A DNA stretch of 56,408 nucleotides, taken from contig CALULL010000020.1 of assembly GCA_944321465.1 (NCBI GenBank), positions 1-56,408 on the forward strand, in the 5' to 3' direction. Source of the stretch: an uncultured Bacteroides sp. GTDB lineage: Bacteria > Bacteroidota > Bacteroidia > Bacteroidales > Bacteroidaceae. The notes beneath the pieces are model-generated. The model was not told where the DNA came from. It saw nothing but the letters and a program-made list of their open reading frames with translations, and did no database searches. Positions 12,210 to 21,904 of this stretch are shown piece after piece. Both the position numbers and the translations under genes were made by a program. Each line of letters opens with the position of its first letter. Position 1 is the stretch's first letter.

Positions 12210-13634
12210 GTGGCAAGAAAGAGAAAAGAACTTCCCCTGCTTGAGGGGGTAACCATAACAGACATTGCCGCCGAGGGGAAGGCCCTTGCGCGGGTGGACG
12301 ACCTGGTGGTGTTCGTGCCCTACGTAGTGCCCGGCGACGTGGTCGACCTGCAGGTGCGCCGCAAGAAGCACCACTACGCCGAGGCCGAGGCAGTGAAGTT
12401 TCACGCCTATTCCCCCTTGCGGGCAAAACCATTCTGCCGCCACTACGGGGTGTGTGGCGGATGCAAGTGGCAGGTGTTGCCCTACGAAGAGCAGATACGC
12501 TATAAGCAAAAGCAGGTGACGGACAACCTGACCCGCATCGGGAAAATAGAACTGCCCGAGATTTCGCCCATCCTGGGGGCCGACAAGACGCGCTACTACC
12601 GCAACAAGCTGGAGTTTACCTTCTCGAACAAACGCTGGCTCACGGCCGAGGAGGTGAGGCGGAACGTGGTCTACGACCAAATGGATGCCTTGGGCTTCCA
12701 CATACCCGGCGCCTTCGACAAAGTGCTCGACATCGAGGAGTGCTACCTGCAGGACGACGTGTCCAACCGCATACGCAACTCCGTCCGGGCCTATGCCGTG
12801 GAGCATGGCTACCCCTTCATCAACCTGCGCACGCAGGAGGGCATGTTGCGCAACCTGATTGTCCGTACCTCGACGACGGGCGAGCTGATGGTGATTCTGG
12901 TGTGCAAGATTGTGACGGACGAGGAGGAAGGGCGGATGCGCCAGTTGCTGCAATACGTGGCCGACTCGTTCCCCGAAATCACCTCCCTGCTCTACGTGGT
13001 GAACAACAAGTGCAACGACACCATAACCGACCTCGATGTACACACCTTCAAGGGCAACGACTGCATCTACGAGCAGATGGAGGGCTTGCGCTTCAAGGTG
13101 GGGCCGAAGTCGTTCTACCAGACGAACTCCGAGCAGGCGTGCCGCCTCTACAACGTGGCACGCGGCTTTGCCGGGCTGACCGGGCAGGAGCTGGTGTACG
13201 ACCTCTATACCGGCACGGGCACCATAGCCAACTTCGTGGCACGGCAGGCACGGCAGGTCGTAGGTATAGAGTACGTGCCCGAGGCCATTGAGGATGCACG
13301 GGTGAACTCGGAAATCAACGGCATCACCAACACGCTCTTCTTTGCCGGAGACATGAAGGACATACTTACCCGGGATTTCATCGACCAGTACGGGCGGCCC
13401 GATGTGATAATCACCGACCCTCCACGAGCCGGTATGCACCCTGACGTGGTACAGGTCATGCTTGCCGCTGCTCCTCGCCGCATTGTCTACGTCAGCTGCA
13501 ACCCCGCCACCCAGGCCCGCGACTTGCAGCTGCTTGACGGGCAATACCGCGTGACGGCTGTGCAGCCCGTGGACATGTTCCCCCACACGCACCACGTGGA
13601 GAACGTCGTCAGGCTGGACAGAAGGGAGCCGTGA
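12210..13634 (+). CDS. rlmD: RlmD-type 23S rRNA (uracil-C5)-methyltransferase
   Basis: About 474 residues. It is predicted to methylate uracil C5 in 23S rRNA (the U1939 type) with S-adenosylmethionine. I take the GTG at 12210 as start because the protein then begins VARKRKELPLLEGVTITDIAAEGK, the usual start of the TRAM domain, and a promoter box lies just upstream; the open frame extends a further 70 codons but those are low-complexity. Residues 1-70 are TRAM; a CGVCGGCKWQ-like cysteine cluster follows; VYDLYTGTGTIA is the SAM-binding loop; IITDPPRAGMHP and YVSCNPATQ (nucleophile Cys at about 430) complete the RNA uridine methyltransferase set. RlmD versus RlmCD/TrmA-like specificity cannot be settled here. 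Confidence 0.88.
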   Translation: MARKRKELPLLEGVTITDIAAEGKALARVDDLVVFVPYVVPGDVVDLQVRRKKHHYAEAEAVKFHAYSPLRAKPFCRHYGVCGGCKWQVLPYEEQIRYKQKQVTDNLTRIGKIELPEISPILGADKTRYYRNKLEFTFSNKRWLTAEEVRRNVVYDQMDALGFHIPGAFDKVLDIEECYLQDDVSNRIRNSVRAYAVEHGYPFINLRTQEGMLRNLIVRTSTTGELMVILVCKIVTDEEEGRMRQLLQYVADSFPEITSLLYVVNNKCNDTITDLDVHTFKGNDCIYEQMEGLRFKVGPKSFYQTNSEQACRLYNVARGFAGLTGQELVYDLYTGTGTIANFVARQARQVVGIEYVPEAIEDARVNSEINGITNTLFFAGDMKDILTRDFIDQYGRPDVIITDPPRAGMHPDVVQVMLAAAPRRIVYVSCNPATQARDLQLLDGQYRVTAVQPVDMFPHTHHVENVVRLDRREP

Positions 13635-13745
13635 CCGCTCCCGGTCGTCAGTTCCCGGCTGCGGGCGTGGTGCCGGGCGGTTTCCGCCCTCGGGTGTCCC
13701 GCCCCGTGCCGTCCTTATCACAAACCACTAATTCATATTTTCTGC

Positions 13746-14663
13746 ATGACAAAAGAAAGAAACATGGCTCGGGCTCGTGCCCAATACACCAACTATAACG
13801 TGAAAGAAGCGATGGGGCTGATGGATTTCCTCGCTACGCAGATGCCACAGGCCAGTCGTACCAAGCTGAAGACGCTGCTCGGCAAGCGTGTGGTCTACGT
13901 GGACAACACGATATGCACCCAGCACGACTTCCCCCTGCAACCGGGCATGAAGGTCCGCATAAGCCGGGAGAAAGGATACGGCGAGTTCCACAACCGCTTG
14001 CTGAAAATCGTCTACGAGGACTCTTACCTCATCGTGGTGGAAAAGATGCCGGGACTGCTCTCGGTCAGTACCGAGCGGCAGAAGGAGCGCACGGCCTGCA
14101 ACATCCTGACCGAGTACCTGCAACGCAACGGGCGCAACCGCCGTGTCTACGTGGTGCATCGGCTGGACCGCGACACCTCGGGCCTGATGATGTTTGCCAA
14201 GGACGAGAAAACGCAACACTCCTTGCGCGACAACTGGCACAAGACGGTCTATGACCGGCGTTACGTAGCGGTCGTGCGCGGCGAAATGGAACGCGACTCG
14301 GGCACCGTCACTTCCTGGCTCACCGACCGCACACTCTACGTCTACTCCAGTCCCGTGGACGACGGCGGGCAGTTGGCCATCACCCACTATCGCACCCTGC
14401 GCCGGGCCAACGGCTATTCGCTCGTAGAACTTCAGCTCGAGACGGGGCGCAAGAACCAAATACGTGTGCACATGCAGGACCTGGGGCATCCCGTGGTGGG
14501 CGACGGGCGGTATGGTCCCGACGATGGCCTCAACCCCCTGCGTCGGCTTGCCCTCCACGCTTTCAAGCTGTGTTTCTATCACCCGGTGACGGGCAGGCCC
14601 ATGGCGTTTGAAACTCCCTATCCGGCTGACTTCAAACGCTTGGTGAGCACCCCGCAACGATAA
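13746..14663 (+). CDS. RluA-family rRNA/tRNA pseudouridine synthase
   Basis: 305 residues from ATG 13746, or 299 from ATG 13764 (MARARAQY). An S4-like start (ASRTKLKTLLGKRVVYVDN) is followed by the catalytic domain with HRLDRDTSG, whose Asp at about residue 141 is the family nucleophile, then RRYVAVVRG, LVELQLETGRKNQIRVHM and HPVVGDGRYG. All core motifs are intact. It isomerises uridine to pseudouridine in structured RNA; the exact target site cannot be read from sequence. It follows rlmD by 111 bases, so the two RNA-modification genes may share transcription. Confidence 0.9.
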   Translation: MTKERNMARARAQYTNYNVKEAMGLMDFLATQMPQASRTKLKTLLGKRVVYVDNTICTQHDFPLQPGMKVRISREKGYGEFHNRLLKIVYEDSYLIVVEKMPGLLSVSTERQKERTACNILTEYLQRNGRNRRVYVVHRLDRDTSGLMMFAKDEKTQHSLRDNWHKTVYDRRYVAVVRGEMERDSGTVTSWLTDRTLYVYSSPVDDGGQLAITHYRTLRRANGYSLVELQLETGRKNQIRVHMQDLGHPVVGDGRYGPDDGLNPLRRLALHAFKLCFYHPVTGRPMAFETPYPADFKRLVSTPQR

Positions 14664-14780
14664 GGCCAGGAATGGGGCGCAACTTGTACCCGCCGACGCG
14701 GAGTGGAGAAGCGTCTTGCGCTGGGTTTCCTCTCTGGGTTCCATAACTTGTAATACCTTTTTTAAAATAACGGAACAGAC

Positions 14781-17477
14781 ATGACCGTAGTATTTCACAT
14801 TGAATACCGCACAAGCTGGGGAGAAGACGTCCGCCTGCTTGGCTCCATACCCGAGTTGGGTGACAACCATCCCGACTCTGCTCTGCGCCTGCACACAGCC
14901 GACGGAACGCACTGGATGCTGGAAGTAGACTTGCCTGCCGAGGCCGAGTGTACTGTCGGTTACAATTATCACGTTTATCGCGACAATCGCCCCGTGCGTT
15001 CCGAGTGGGCCTCGATGCCGCGTCTTCTGCACATCTCTGTGGCTGGCCCGGAGGCACGTTGGTTTGTCCGAGACTGTTGGCGCGATTTGCCCGAGGAGCT
15101 CCATCTCTACAGTTCGGCCTTTACCGAGGCTTTGCAGGCTCGTCCGTCACGCTCAGTGCAGCTTGCTCCCCATCGCTCGGGACTGTTGCTGAAGGCTTGT
15201 TTCCCCGGTTTGCCCGAAGGGCATTGCCTGGCTCTGTGCACCAATCAGCCTACGCTTGGCGGCTGGAATCCCCAGTGCGCTCTTCCGTTCACCGATGCCG
15301 ATTATCCAGAGTGGCAAATATGGATAGAGGCTGCCGCCATACGGTTCCCGTTGGAGTACAAGTTTGTGATTTACGACTGTCGGCAGCATCGCGTTGTGGC
15401 TTGGGAAGAAGGCCCCAACCGCTATCTGGACGAGCCTACCCTGGGGAAGGACGATACGCTTGTATTGGGCGACTGTCATCCCCGTCTTCGTTTGCCCCAA
15501 TGGCGCGGAGCCGGTGTGGCTGTGCCGGTCTTTTCTCTTCGTTCTGAGTGTAGTTATGGGGTGGGCGACTTCGAAGACTTGCGCCTTCTTGTCGACTGGG
15601 CAGTTGCTACGGGGCAGAAGGTGGTACAGACGTTGCCGATAAACGACACTACGGCTGTCCATACGTGGCGGGACTCTTATCCCTACAACGCCATCTCCAT
15701 TTATGCCCTGCATCCCATGTATGGCGCTTTGGAGCAGATGGGCTGTCTGGAAGATAGCAGGCAAATGGCCCGTTTCCGCGCCTTGAGGAAAGAACTGAAC
15801 GCTCTGCCTGCGGTGGACTATGAGGCGGTCAACCGTGCCAAGTGGGAATACTATCGCCTGCTGTACAAACAAGAGGGGGAGCAAGTGCTGTCTTCGGCCG
15901 GTTTTTCTGCTTTCTATGCCGTCAATCAGGAGTGGTTGCGTCCTTATGCCGTGTTCTGTTATCTGCGCGATTTGTATGGCACTGCCGACTTCCGGCTGTG
16001 GCCCCGGCTGAGCAGTTATAGTCAAAATGCGGTCGACGGGTTGTGTCAACCCGGTTCGGAAGAGTACAAGGCTGTTGCTCTTCACTTCTGCGTGCAATAC
16101 TGGCTGCATTGTCAGCTTGTGGCTGTCACCGATTATGCCCGCCTTCATGGCGTTGTACTGAAGGGCGACATACCGATAGGCATTAGCCGCAACAGTGTGG
16201 AGGCATGGAAGGATGCCCGGTGCTTCAACCTCGACGGGCAGGCTGGTGCACCGCCCGACGATTTCTCGGTCAACGGGCAAAACTGGGGCTTTCCAACCTA
16301 CGATTGGAAAGAGATGGAGAAAGACGGCTATGCCTGGTGGCAAAAGCGTTTTCGTAAGATGTCCGAGTATTTCGATGCCTATCGCATAGACCATATATTA
16401 GGCTTTTTCCGCATTTGGGAGATACCGGTTCATGCCGTACACGGCTTGCTGGGGCAATTTGTGCCCTCTCTCCCCTTGTCGTGCGAGGAGATAGAGCGTT
16501 ATGGGCTTCCTTTTCGTTCGGACTACCTGTTACCCTGCATCGATGATGGAAGCCTGCAAAAACGTTTCGGCAGTCGGGCCGACTTTGTGCGGCAACACTT
16601 CTTGTACCCGGCCGATGCAGGTGGGCGCTATCGGTTGAAGCCCGAATTTGATACCCAGCGTAAGGTTGAGGCTTACTTTGCCGGTCGTCAGGACGATGCC
16701 GATGCTGTCCTGTTGCGCGATGCGTTGTATGCCCTCATCAGCGATGTGCTTTTCTTGCCCGACCGTAACGATCCGCATCGCTACCATCCGCGCATTTCTG
16801 CCCAAAACGATTTGGCCTATTCTGCCCTGTCGGGAGAAGAGAAAGCGGCCTTCGACCGTCTGTACTACGATTATTATTACTGTAGGCACAACGAGTTCTG
16901 GCGTGAAGAAGCCATGAAGAAACTGCCAAGGCTAACACAAAGCACCCGGATGCTTGTCTGTGGGGAGGACTTGGGCATGATACCCGGCTGTGTTCCGTCT
17001 GTGATGGACGAGTTGCGTATTTTGTCGTTGGAGGTGCAACGTATGCCCAAAACTGTGGGGCAGGAATTTGGACACCCGGAGTGGTATCCTTACCGCTCGG
17101 TCTGCACTATTTCTACACACGATATGTCCACCCTCAGAGGTTGGTGGGAGGAATCCCCGGATCTGACAGGACGCTTCTATAACAATGTGTTAGGACACAT
17201 TGGAGACGCACCGGCTACAGCTACGCCCGAGGTATGCGAGGAGGTGGTCGCTCTGCATCTATGCAGCAACTCCATGCTTTGCATCCTCAGTTTGCAGGAC
17301 TGGCTCTCTGTCGACGGACGTTTGCGTAATCCCGATGTCGTTGCCGAGCGTATCAATGTCCCCGCCGACCCTCGCAATTATTGGCACTACCGTATGCATT
17401 TGACTTTGGAACAGTTGTTGTCCGAGCACGACTTTAATGAGAAACTGCGGACAATGATAGCTGAAGGAGGGCGGTAG
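14781..17477 (+). CDS. malQ: 4-alpha-glucanotransferase with two N-terminal CBM20 domains (DPE2-like)
   Basis: 898 residues, much longer than the 500-residue plain amylomaltase. Two starch-binding CBM20 domains come first (about 1-100, with VRLLGSIPELGDNHPDSALRL; and about 130-235, with LALCTNQPTLGGWNPQCALP). The GH77 barrel follows, with predicted nucleophile Asp537 in YRIDHILGFFR, acid/base Glu729 in VCGEDLGMIP and the later TISTHDMSTLRGW. An insertion inside the barrel matches the plant and Bacteroidetes DPE2 type, which moves glucose from maltose to large glucans. No signal peptide, so it acts in the cytoplasm on maltose and glycogen. The CBM pair implies binding to a polymeric acceptor. 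Confidence 0.93.
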   Translation: MTVVFHIEYRTSWGEDVRLLGSIPELGDNHPDSALRLHTADGTHWMLEVDLPAEAECTVGYNYHVYRDNRPVRSEWASMPRLLHISVAGPEARWFVRDCWRDLPEELHLYSSAFTEALQARPSRSVQLAPHRSGLLLKACFPGLPEGHCLALCTNQPTLGGWNPQCALPFTDADYPEWQIWIEAAAIRFPLEYKFVIYDCRQHRVVAWEEGPNRYLDEPTLGKDDTLVLGDCHPRLRLPQWRGAGVAVPVFSLRSECSYGVGDFEDLRLLVDWAVATGQKVVQTLPINDTTAVHTWRDSYPYNAISIYALHPMYGALEQMGCLEDSRQMARFRALRKELNALPAVDYEAVNRAKWEYYRLLYKQEGEQVLSSAGFSAFYAVNQEWLRPYAVFCYLRDLYGTADFRLWPRLSSYSQNAVDGLCQPGSEEYKAVALHFCVQYWLHCQLVAVTDYARLHGVVLKGDIPIGISRNSVEAWKDARCFNLDGQAGAPPDDFSVNGQNWGFPTYDWKEMEKDGYAWWQKRFRKMSEYFDAYRIDHILGFFRIWEIPVHAVHGLLGQFVPSLPLSCEEIERYGLPFRSDYLLPCIDDGSLQKRFGSRADFVRQHFLYPADAGGRYRLKPEFDTQRKVEAYFAGRQDDADAVLLRDALYALISDVLFLPDRNDPHRYHPRISAQNDLAYSALSGEEKAAFDRLYYDYYYCRHNEFWREEAMKKLPRLTQSTRMLVCGEDLGMIPGCVPSVMDELRILSLEVQRMPKTVGQEFGHPEWYPYRSVCTISTHDMSTLRGWWEESPDLTGRFYNNVLGHIGDAPATATPEVCEEVVALHLCSNSMLCILSLQDWLSVDGRLRNPDVVAERINVPADPRNYWHYRMHLTLEQLLSEHDFNEKLRTMIAEGGR

Positions 17478-17575
17478 TCTTGGGCCGTGCCGGATGGTAA
17501 CTTTCCCCGCCGGTGCGGGCAGAGCAAGGTGGCAATCTGGAAAAAGACCCGTTCAATTCACAATCAGATAAGTCA

Positions 17576-17950
17576 ATGTTATCTTACATCTATCTTAAAG
17601 ACCTTCGTTTCTTTGCCCGTCACGGGGTGGCACGGCAAGAACAACTTGTGGGCAATACGTTCGTTGTCAACCTGCGGGTGCAGGCCGATTTCAGTCGTGC
17701 CGTGCTGACCGATGAAGTGTCCGACACCATCAGTTATGCAGACCTTTACACTGCGATTAAGGCTGAGATGGCCGTTCCTTCCCGACTGTTGGAGCATGTG
17801 GCAGGACGCATTGTCCGGCGGCTCTTTGCCGATTTCCCCGGCATTGAGGGTATAGAGCTATCGCTGTCCAAGCGCAATCCCCCTATGGGGGCAGACGTAG
17901 ACGTGGCGGGTGTGGAATTGCATTGTAGTCGTTGCGATTTCCTGCCATGA
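17576..17950 (+). CDS. folB: dihydroneopterin aldolase
   Basis: About 124 residues from ATG 17576 (MLSYIYLKDLRFFARHGV); the longer frame adds 21 unrelated residues. FolB cleaves 7,8-dihydroneopterin to 6-hydroxymethyl-dihydropterin and glycolaldehyde in folate synthesis. The ARHGV start, the VSDTISYADLY stretch (pterin and Glu contacts), LLEHVAGRI and the final SLSKRNPP lysine motif are all present. Its stop overlaps the next start by ATGA at 17947-17950, so the DUF1460 gene is probably translated by coupling. Confidence 0.93.
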   Translation: MLSYIYLKDLRFFARHGVARQEQLVGNTFVVNLRVQADFSRAVLTDEVSDTISYADLYTAIKAEMAVPSRLLEHVAGRIVRRLFADFPGIEGIELSLSKRNPPMGADVDVAGVELHCSRCDFLP

Positions 17951-18771
17951 ACCGAGGTCGCTCTATTCCCGTTTGCAGCATGAGGTGCATGTTGTGTTCT
18001 GTTGTGCTGACTTTGATGCTTTGTGTTACTGCCGCCGCCGGGCAGGACAGAGACGAAGCAATGCTGGCAAATGCCATGCGCTTTCTGGGTACTCCTTACG
18101 TTGCTCATACGTTGGACGTTGCCCCTTATGAGGAGGAACGACTGGTAGTGAACTGCGAGGAGGTGGACTGTACTACCTTTGTGGAGTACGTGCTTGCGCT
18201 GTCTTTGTCGGGCGACAGTGCTCGGGGGGGCGATTGTTCGGAGTTCGTCCGTCAGTTGACTCGTGTCCGTTATAGGGACGGAAGGGTAGAGGGGTATGCC
18301 TCGCGCCTGCATTACTTTTCCGATTGGATTGACAATGGGCTGCGCAACGGCTTCCTGACGGATGTTACGGCAACCTGCAGCTCGGATACACTGGTGCTGC
18401 ACCTCTCTTACATGAGCAGTCATCCCGAGTCTTACCCTCAGTTGGCATCGTCGCCAGATAACTTCAAACGGATAGCTGAGGCGGAACGTCGGCTTAGCGG
18501 TCGCGCGATTGGCTATCTGCCCAAGGATAAACTTCCTGCCGACGGCTTGCCGTGGATACATGGTGGGGACATTGTGGCCATTGTCACCTCCATCGAGGGA
18601 CTGGACATTGCTCACGTCGGTATAGCCGTTTATGTTGGTGGCAGACTGTCCCTCTTGCATGCTTCGCAGGCGGCGGGCAGGGTGGTCGTCTCGTCGGACT
18701 CCCTTGCCGACCTGTTGGCCGGTAAGAAGTCGTGGGCCGGCATCAGGGTCGTGCGTCGCCGGCAGCCGTAG
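17947..18771 (+). CDS. DUF1460 secreted N-acetylmuramoyl-L-alanine amidase-like protein
   Basis: About 274 residues from ATG 17947. An N-terminal hydrophobic segment (CMLCSVVLTLMLCVTAAAG) acts as a signal peptide, so it is probably periplasmic. The core VNCEEVDCTTFVEYVLAL carries the cysteine of the DUF1460 fold (NlpC/P60-related papain fold), and DIAHVGIAVYVGGRLSLLHAS has the matching His region. Known members cut the amide between N-acetylmuramic acid and the stem peptide. The start overlaps the folB stop (ATGA). A longer start at 17932 is possible but less likely. Confidence 0.8.
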   Translation: MNRGRSIPVCSMRCMLCSVVLTLMLCVTAAAGQDRDEAMLANAMRFLGTPYVAHTLDVAPYEEERLVVNCEEVDCTTFVEYVLALSLSGDSARGGDCSEFVRQLTRVRYRDGRVEGYASRLHYFSDWIDNGLRNGFLTDVTATCSSDTLVLHLSYMSSHPESYPQLASSPDNFKRIAEAERRLSGRAIGYLPKDKLPADGLPWIHGGDIVAIVTSIEGLDIAHVGIAVYVGGRLSLLHASQAAGRVVVSSDSLADLLAGKKSWAGIRVVRRRQP

Positions 18772-18847
18772 GGGAAAGGAGGCGGAAATCCGTAATCCGG
18801 GTACTTCAAACCGTCATGCTGGTAAAGCGGCGGAGGGACGGAGTGCC

Positions 18848-18855
18848 TATCTTTG
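18848..18855 (+). promoter_or_regulatory. -7 promoter element of the DUF362 gene
   Basis: TATCTTTG is an exact TAnnTTTG, 32 bases before the ATG at 18888. No good -33 box. Confidence 0.45.
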
Positions 18856-18887
18856 TCCACAAGATACTATATTAACAGAACCAGTTT

Positions 18888-19949
18888 ATGAGACGTACAG
18901 CAATAGTAATGCTGGCCGGGCTGCTTGCTACAGGGGCAGCTGTCATGGCCCAGACCGTCCCCGTACCGGGAAAAGACGGCAACAAGTATGTGCCCTACGA
19001 AGAACGCACGGGCAACGAGTCCATTGTCTACTTCACGCGCGACCTCAGCCCTGAGGGGCTTATCAAGGCCTACGAGCAGGTAGACGCGTATATTGAAGGC
19101 AATGTCGGCGTGAAATTGCACACGGGTGAGCCGCATGGACCGAACATCATTCCCCGTGAGTGGGTGAGGGCCTTGTTGCGGAAGGATTTGCCCGATGCCA
19201 AGATTGTGGAGACCAATACCTACTACGCAGGCGACCGCTACACGACAGAACAGCATCGCAAGACGCTGCAAGTCAACGGGTGGACGTTCTGTCCGGTGGA
19301 CATCATGGACGAGGAGGACACGCTGTCCTTGCCCGTGCATGGGGGAAAGTGGTTTACGAAAATGTCGATGGGCAGCCATTTGGCCGATTACAATTCGCTC
19401 GTAGTGCTTACCCATTTCAAAGGCCACACGCAGGGAGGCTTTGGCGGGAGCAATAAGAATATAGGCATAGGTTGTGCTGACGGTCGCATAGGAAAGGCCT
19501 GGATACACACTACGCCGGGGCAGGACAATCAGTGGGACATAGCCAAAGAAGAATTTATGGAGCGGATGACCGAGTCCACGAAGGCCGTGGTCGACCACTT
19601 CGGCAAGCGCATTGCCTACGTGAACGTCATGCGCAACATGTCCGTGTCCTGCGACTGCGAAGGCGTGCAGGCTGCTCCTGTGGTGACACCCAATGTGGGT
19701 ATTTTGTCGTCTACGGACATTCTTGCCATAGACCAAGCGTGCATAGACCTGGTGTATGCCATGACGGAGGCCGAGCACCACGACCTGGTGGAACGCATCG
19801 AGACCAGGCACGGTCTGCGCCAGTTGTCTTACATGAAAGAGCTGGGCATGGGCAACAATCGTTACATCCTTATTGACTTGGACAACGGAGGCAGGCGCAT
19901 TACCGTGGCCGAGGCCGTGAAGGGACTGAAGCCTTTTGTGAAGGAATAG
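18888..19949 (+). CDS. exported DUF362 family protein
   Basis: 353 residues with a signal peptide (RRTAIVMLAGLLATGAAVMA, cleaved before QTVPVPG). The body matches DUF362: VGVKLHTGEPHGPNIIP, the ETNTYYAGDR segment, HFKGHTQGGFGGSNKNIGIG, and a short CDC motif near residue 260. Some DUF362 proteins are fused to or work with ferredoxins; no 4Fe-4S cluster motif (CxxCxxCxxxC) is visible here. It has its own promoter box and shares a bidirectional terminator with aspA. The biochemical role is not established for this family. Confidence 0.8.
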   Translation: MRRTAIVMLAGLLATGAAVMAQTVPVPGKDGNKYVPYEERTGNESIVYFTRDLSPEGLIKAYEQVDAYIEGNVGVKLHTGEPHGPNIIPREWVRALLRKDLPDAKIVETNTYYAGDRYTTEQHRKTLQVNGWTFCPVDIMDEEDTLSLPVHGGKWFTKMSMGSHLADYNSLVVLTHFKGHTQGGFGGSNKNIGIGCADGRIGKAWIHTTPGQDNQWDIAKEEFMERMTESTKAVVDHFGKRIAYVNVMRNMSVSCDCEGVQAAPVVTPNVGILSSTDILAIDQACIDLVYAMTEAEHHDLVERIETRHGLRQLSYMKELGMGNNRYILIDLDNGGRRITVAEAVKGLKPFVKE

Positions 19950-19991
19950 GCAGCTTTGGCCGGAAAGCGGGTTTACTTCCCCGGGAAACAA

Positions 19992-20033
19992 CTTACCCAA
20001 GAATGCGTACTGTGTGGCGCATTCTTGGGTAAG
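19992..20033. terminator. bidirectional terminator between the DUF362 gene and aspA
   Basis: CTTACCCAAGAATGCG (19992-20007) pairs perfectly with 20018-20033 over 16 bases around a 10-base loop, with a TTTT shortly after. It lies between two convergent genes. Confidence 0.9.
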
Positions 20034-20072
20034 GTCGTTTTCAGGGGCAGGCAACGCCGGTGTGTTTCCGGC

Positions 20073-21500
20073 TTACTTGCGTGCCCGGATGTCGAGTTTT
20101 ACGGGGCGTATCATGTTCCTGGGGTCCAGGATGGTGTCAAGGTCTTCCTGTGTCAGGATGCCTTCCTCAAGCACTAAGTCGTAGACGCTGCGTCCCGTTT
20201 CGAGGGCTTTCTGGGCGATGGTAGTCGAGTGGTCGTACCCGATGTAGGGGTTCAGTGCCGTTACGATGCCGATGCTGTTGCGCACCTCGGCCTGGCAGTG
20301 CTCGGGATTGGCTGTGATGCCTTCGATGCAGAGTGTGCGCAGTGTGTCGAAGGCGTTGCGCATCAGGTCGACAGACTCGAAGCAGCATTGTGCCATCACA
20401 GGCTCCATGGCGTTCAGTTCCATTTGCGAGGCTTCTCCGGCCATCGTTACGCAAAGCTCGTTGCCGATAACCTTGAAGGCCACCTGGCTGACTACTTCGG
20501 GGATAACGGGGTTGACCTTACCGGGCATGATGGACGACCCCGGCTGACGTGCCGGCAGGTTGATTTCGCCCAAGCCACAGCGCGGGCCGCTGGCCAGCAG
20601 GCGAAGGTCGTTGCTGATTTTGCTCATCTTGATGGCCACGCGCTTCAGGGCTGACATGTAGCCCACCATGCACGACGTGTCCGAGGTAGCACCCACCCAG
20701 TCCTTAGCGAGCTTGACGTTCCAGCCCGTGATGCGTCCCAGGGCTTCGACGGCTTTCTCGGCATAGCCCGGTTCGGAGCAGATGCCCGTTCCGATGGCCG
20801 TTGCGCCCAGATTGACGGTAAGGAAGTCGGCTGCGGCCTCGGAGAGGTGTGTCAGTTCGTCTTCCAGGATGCTTGCAAATCCGTAGAAGGTCTGTCCCAG
20901 CGTCATGGGGACGGCATCCTCCAGCTGCGTGCGCCCCATCTTGACGATGCTGGCAAAGTCGTCGCCGCGTTTGCGGAACTCGGCAATCAGGGCCTCCAAG
21001 TGGGGAAGCAGGGCCAGGTGGCTGGCGTACAGCCCCATGTGGATAGCTGTGGGGTAAGCGTCGTTGGTGGATTGCGACCTGTTCACGTGGTCGTGCGGTG
21101 AGCAGTATTCATATTCTCCCGGTTTGTGGCCCATGTGCAGCAGGGCGATGTTGGCTATCACCTCGTTGGCGTTCATGTTCGTGCTTGTGCCCGCTCCGCC
21201 CTGTATCATGTCCACGGGGAACGCCTCGTGGTGCTTTCCTGCCAGAATTTCCTCGCAGGCGGCCTTTATGCCCGCATATTGCTCGTCGGTGAGCAGGCCC
21301 AGCTGGTGGTTGGCATCGGCTGCGGCCAGTTTGGTGTAGGCCAGCCCGTTGATGAAGGCCGGGTAGAACTCGAGCCTGAAGCGGCTGATGGAGAAATTCT
21401 CGATGCCGCGCAGGGTCTGGATACCATAGAGGGTGTCGACCGGCAGTTCTCTGCGGCCCAACAAATCGTGTTCAACACGTGTTTCGTTCTTCTTTTCCAT
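20073..21500 (-). CDS. aspA: aspartate ammonia-lyase
   Basis: 475 residues, full length. It removes ammonia from L-aspartate to give fumarate. The start TRVEHDLLGRRELPVDTLYGIQTLRG is typical of aspartase, not fumarase; GGAGTSTNMNANEVIANIA, CSPHDHVNRSQSTNDAYPTAIH and the flexible catalytic loop GSSIMPGKVNP (about residue 320) are all intact. Fumarate can feed anaerobic respiration, and the reaction follows asparaginase, also encoded in this window. A full promoter (TTTT, 20 bases, TATATTTG) is visible upstream. Confidence 0.95.
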   Translation of the reverse strand: MEKKNETRVEHDLLGRRELPVDTLYGIQTLRGIENFSISRFRLEFYPAFINGLAYTKLAAADANHQLGLLTDEQYAGIKAACEEILAGKHHEAFPVDMIQGGAGTSTNMNANEVIANIALLHMGHKPGEYEYCSPHDHVNRSQSTNDAYPTAIHMGLYASHLALLPHLEALIAEFRKRGDDFASIVKMGRTQLEDAVPMTLGQTFYGFASILEDELTHLSEAAADFLTVNLGATAIGTGICSEPGYAEKAVEALGRITGWNVKLAKDWVGATSDTSCMVGYMSALKRVAIKMSKISNDLRLLASGPRCGLGEINLPARQPGSSIMPGKVNPVIPEVVSQVAFKVIGNELCVTMAGEASQMELNAMEPVMAQCCFESVDLMRNAFDTLRTLCIEGITANPEHCQAEVRNSIGIVTALNPYIGYDHSTTIAQKALETGRSVYDLVLEEGILTQEDLDTILDPRNMIRPVKLDIRARK

Positions 21501-21547
21501 GAATAATAAGATTAAGATTGTCCGTAAGGGCTACGTTTATTTGTCGA

Positions 21548-21579
21548 CAAATATACGGCTTACATTTTGATACTAAAAA
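21548..21579 (-). promoter_or_regulatory. promoter of aspA
   Basis: On the minus strand: TTTT (21576-21579), 20 bases, then TATATTTG (21548-21555), an exact -7 element. The spacing is as expected for Bacteroidetes. The leader is about 45 bases. Confidence 0.6.
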
Positions 21580-21904
21580 CTATTTCGAGGAAAAGATTTT
21601 GGAAAGATGAAAAAACTTTTTGTCCAGCCCGCCCGGATGTAGGTTTCATTTCGTCAGAAGTGCTCCTTCCAGATGCTTGTGGCGTTTGGTAGCGGGTTGT
21701 TTGGGGAAGGGGGCTATTCTCTTTGGCGGTGCCGGGTGTCGTGAGGGAGGTTTCTGTGCTCTTTTCCCCGCTTGTGCTTGGGATGCGGACGAAGGCTTTG
21801 CTGACGACCGTGTGTATATAAAAAAGGTGTAGAGGGAAGTTTGAGAGGATGCCCGGGGCAAAGCTTTCGGTTGGGTGGTTTGGTAAAAATTATAGTGTAC
21901 AATC

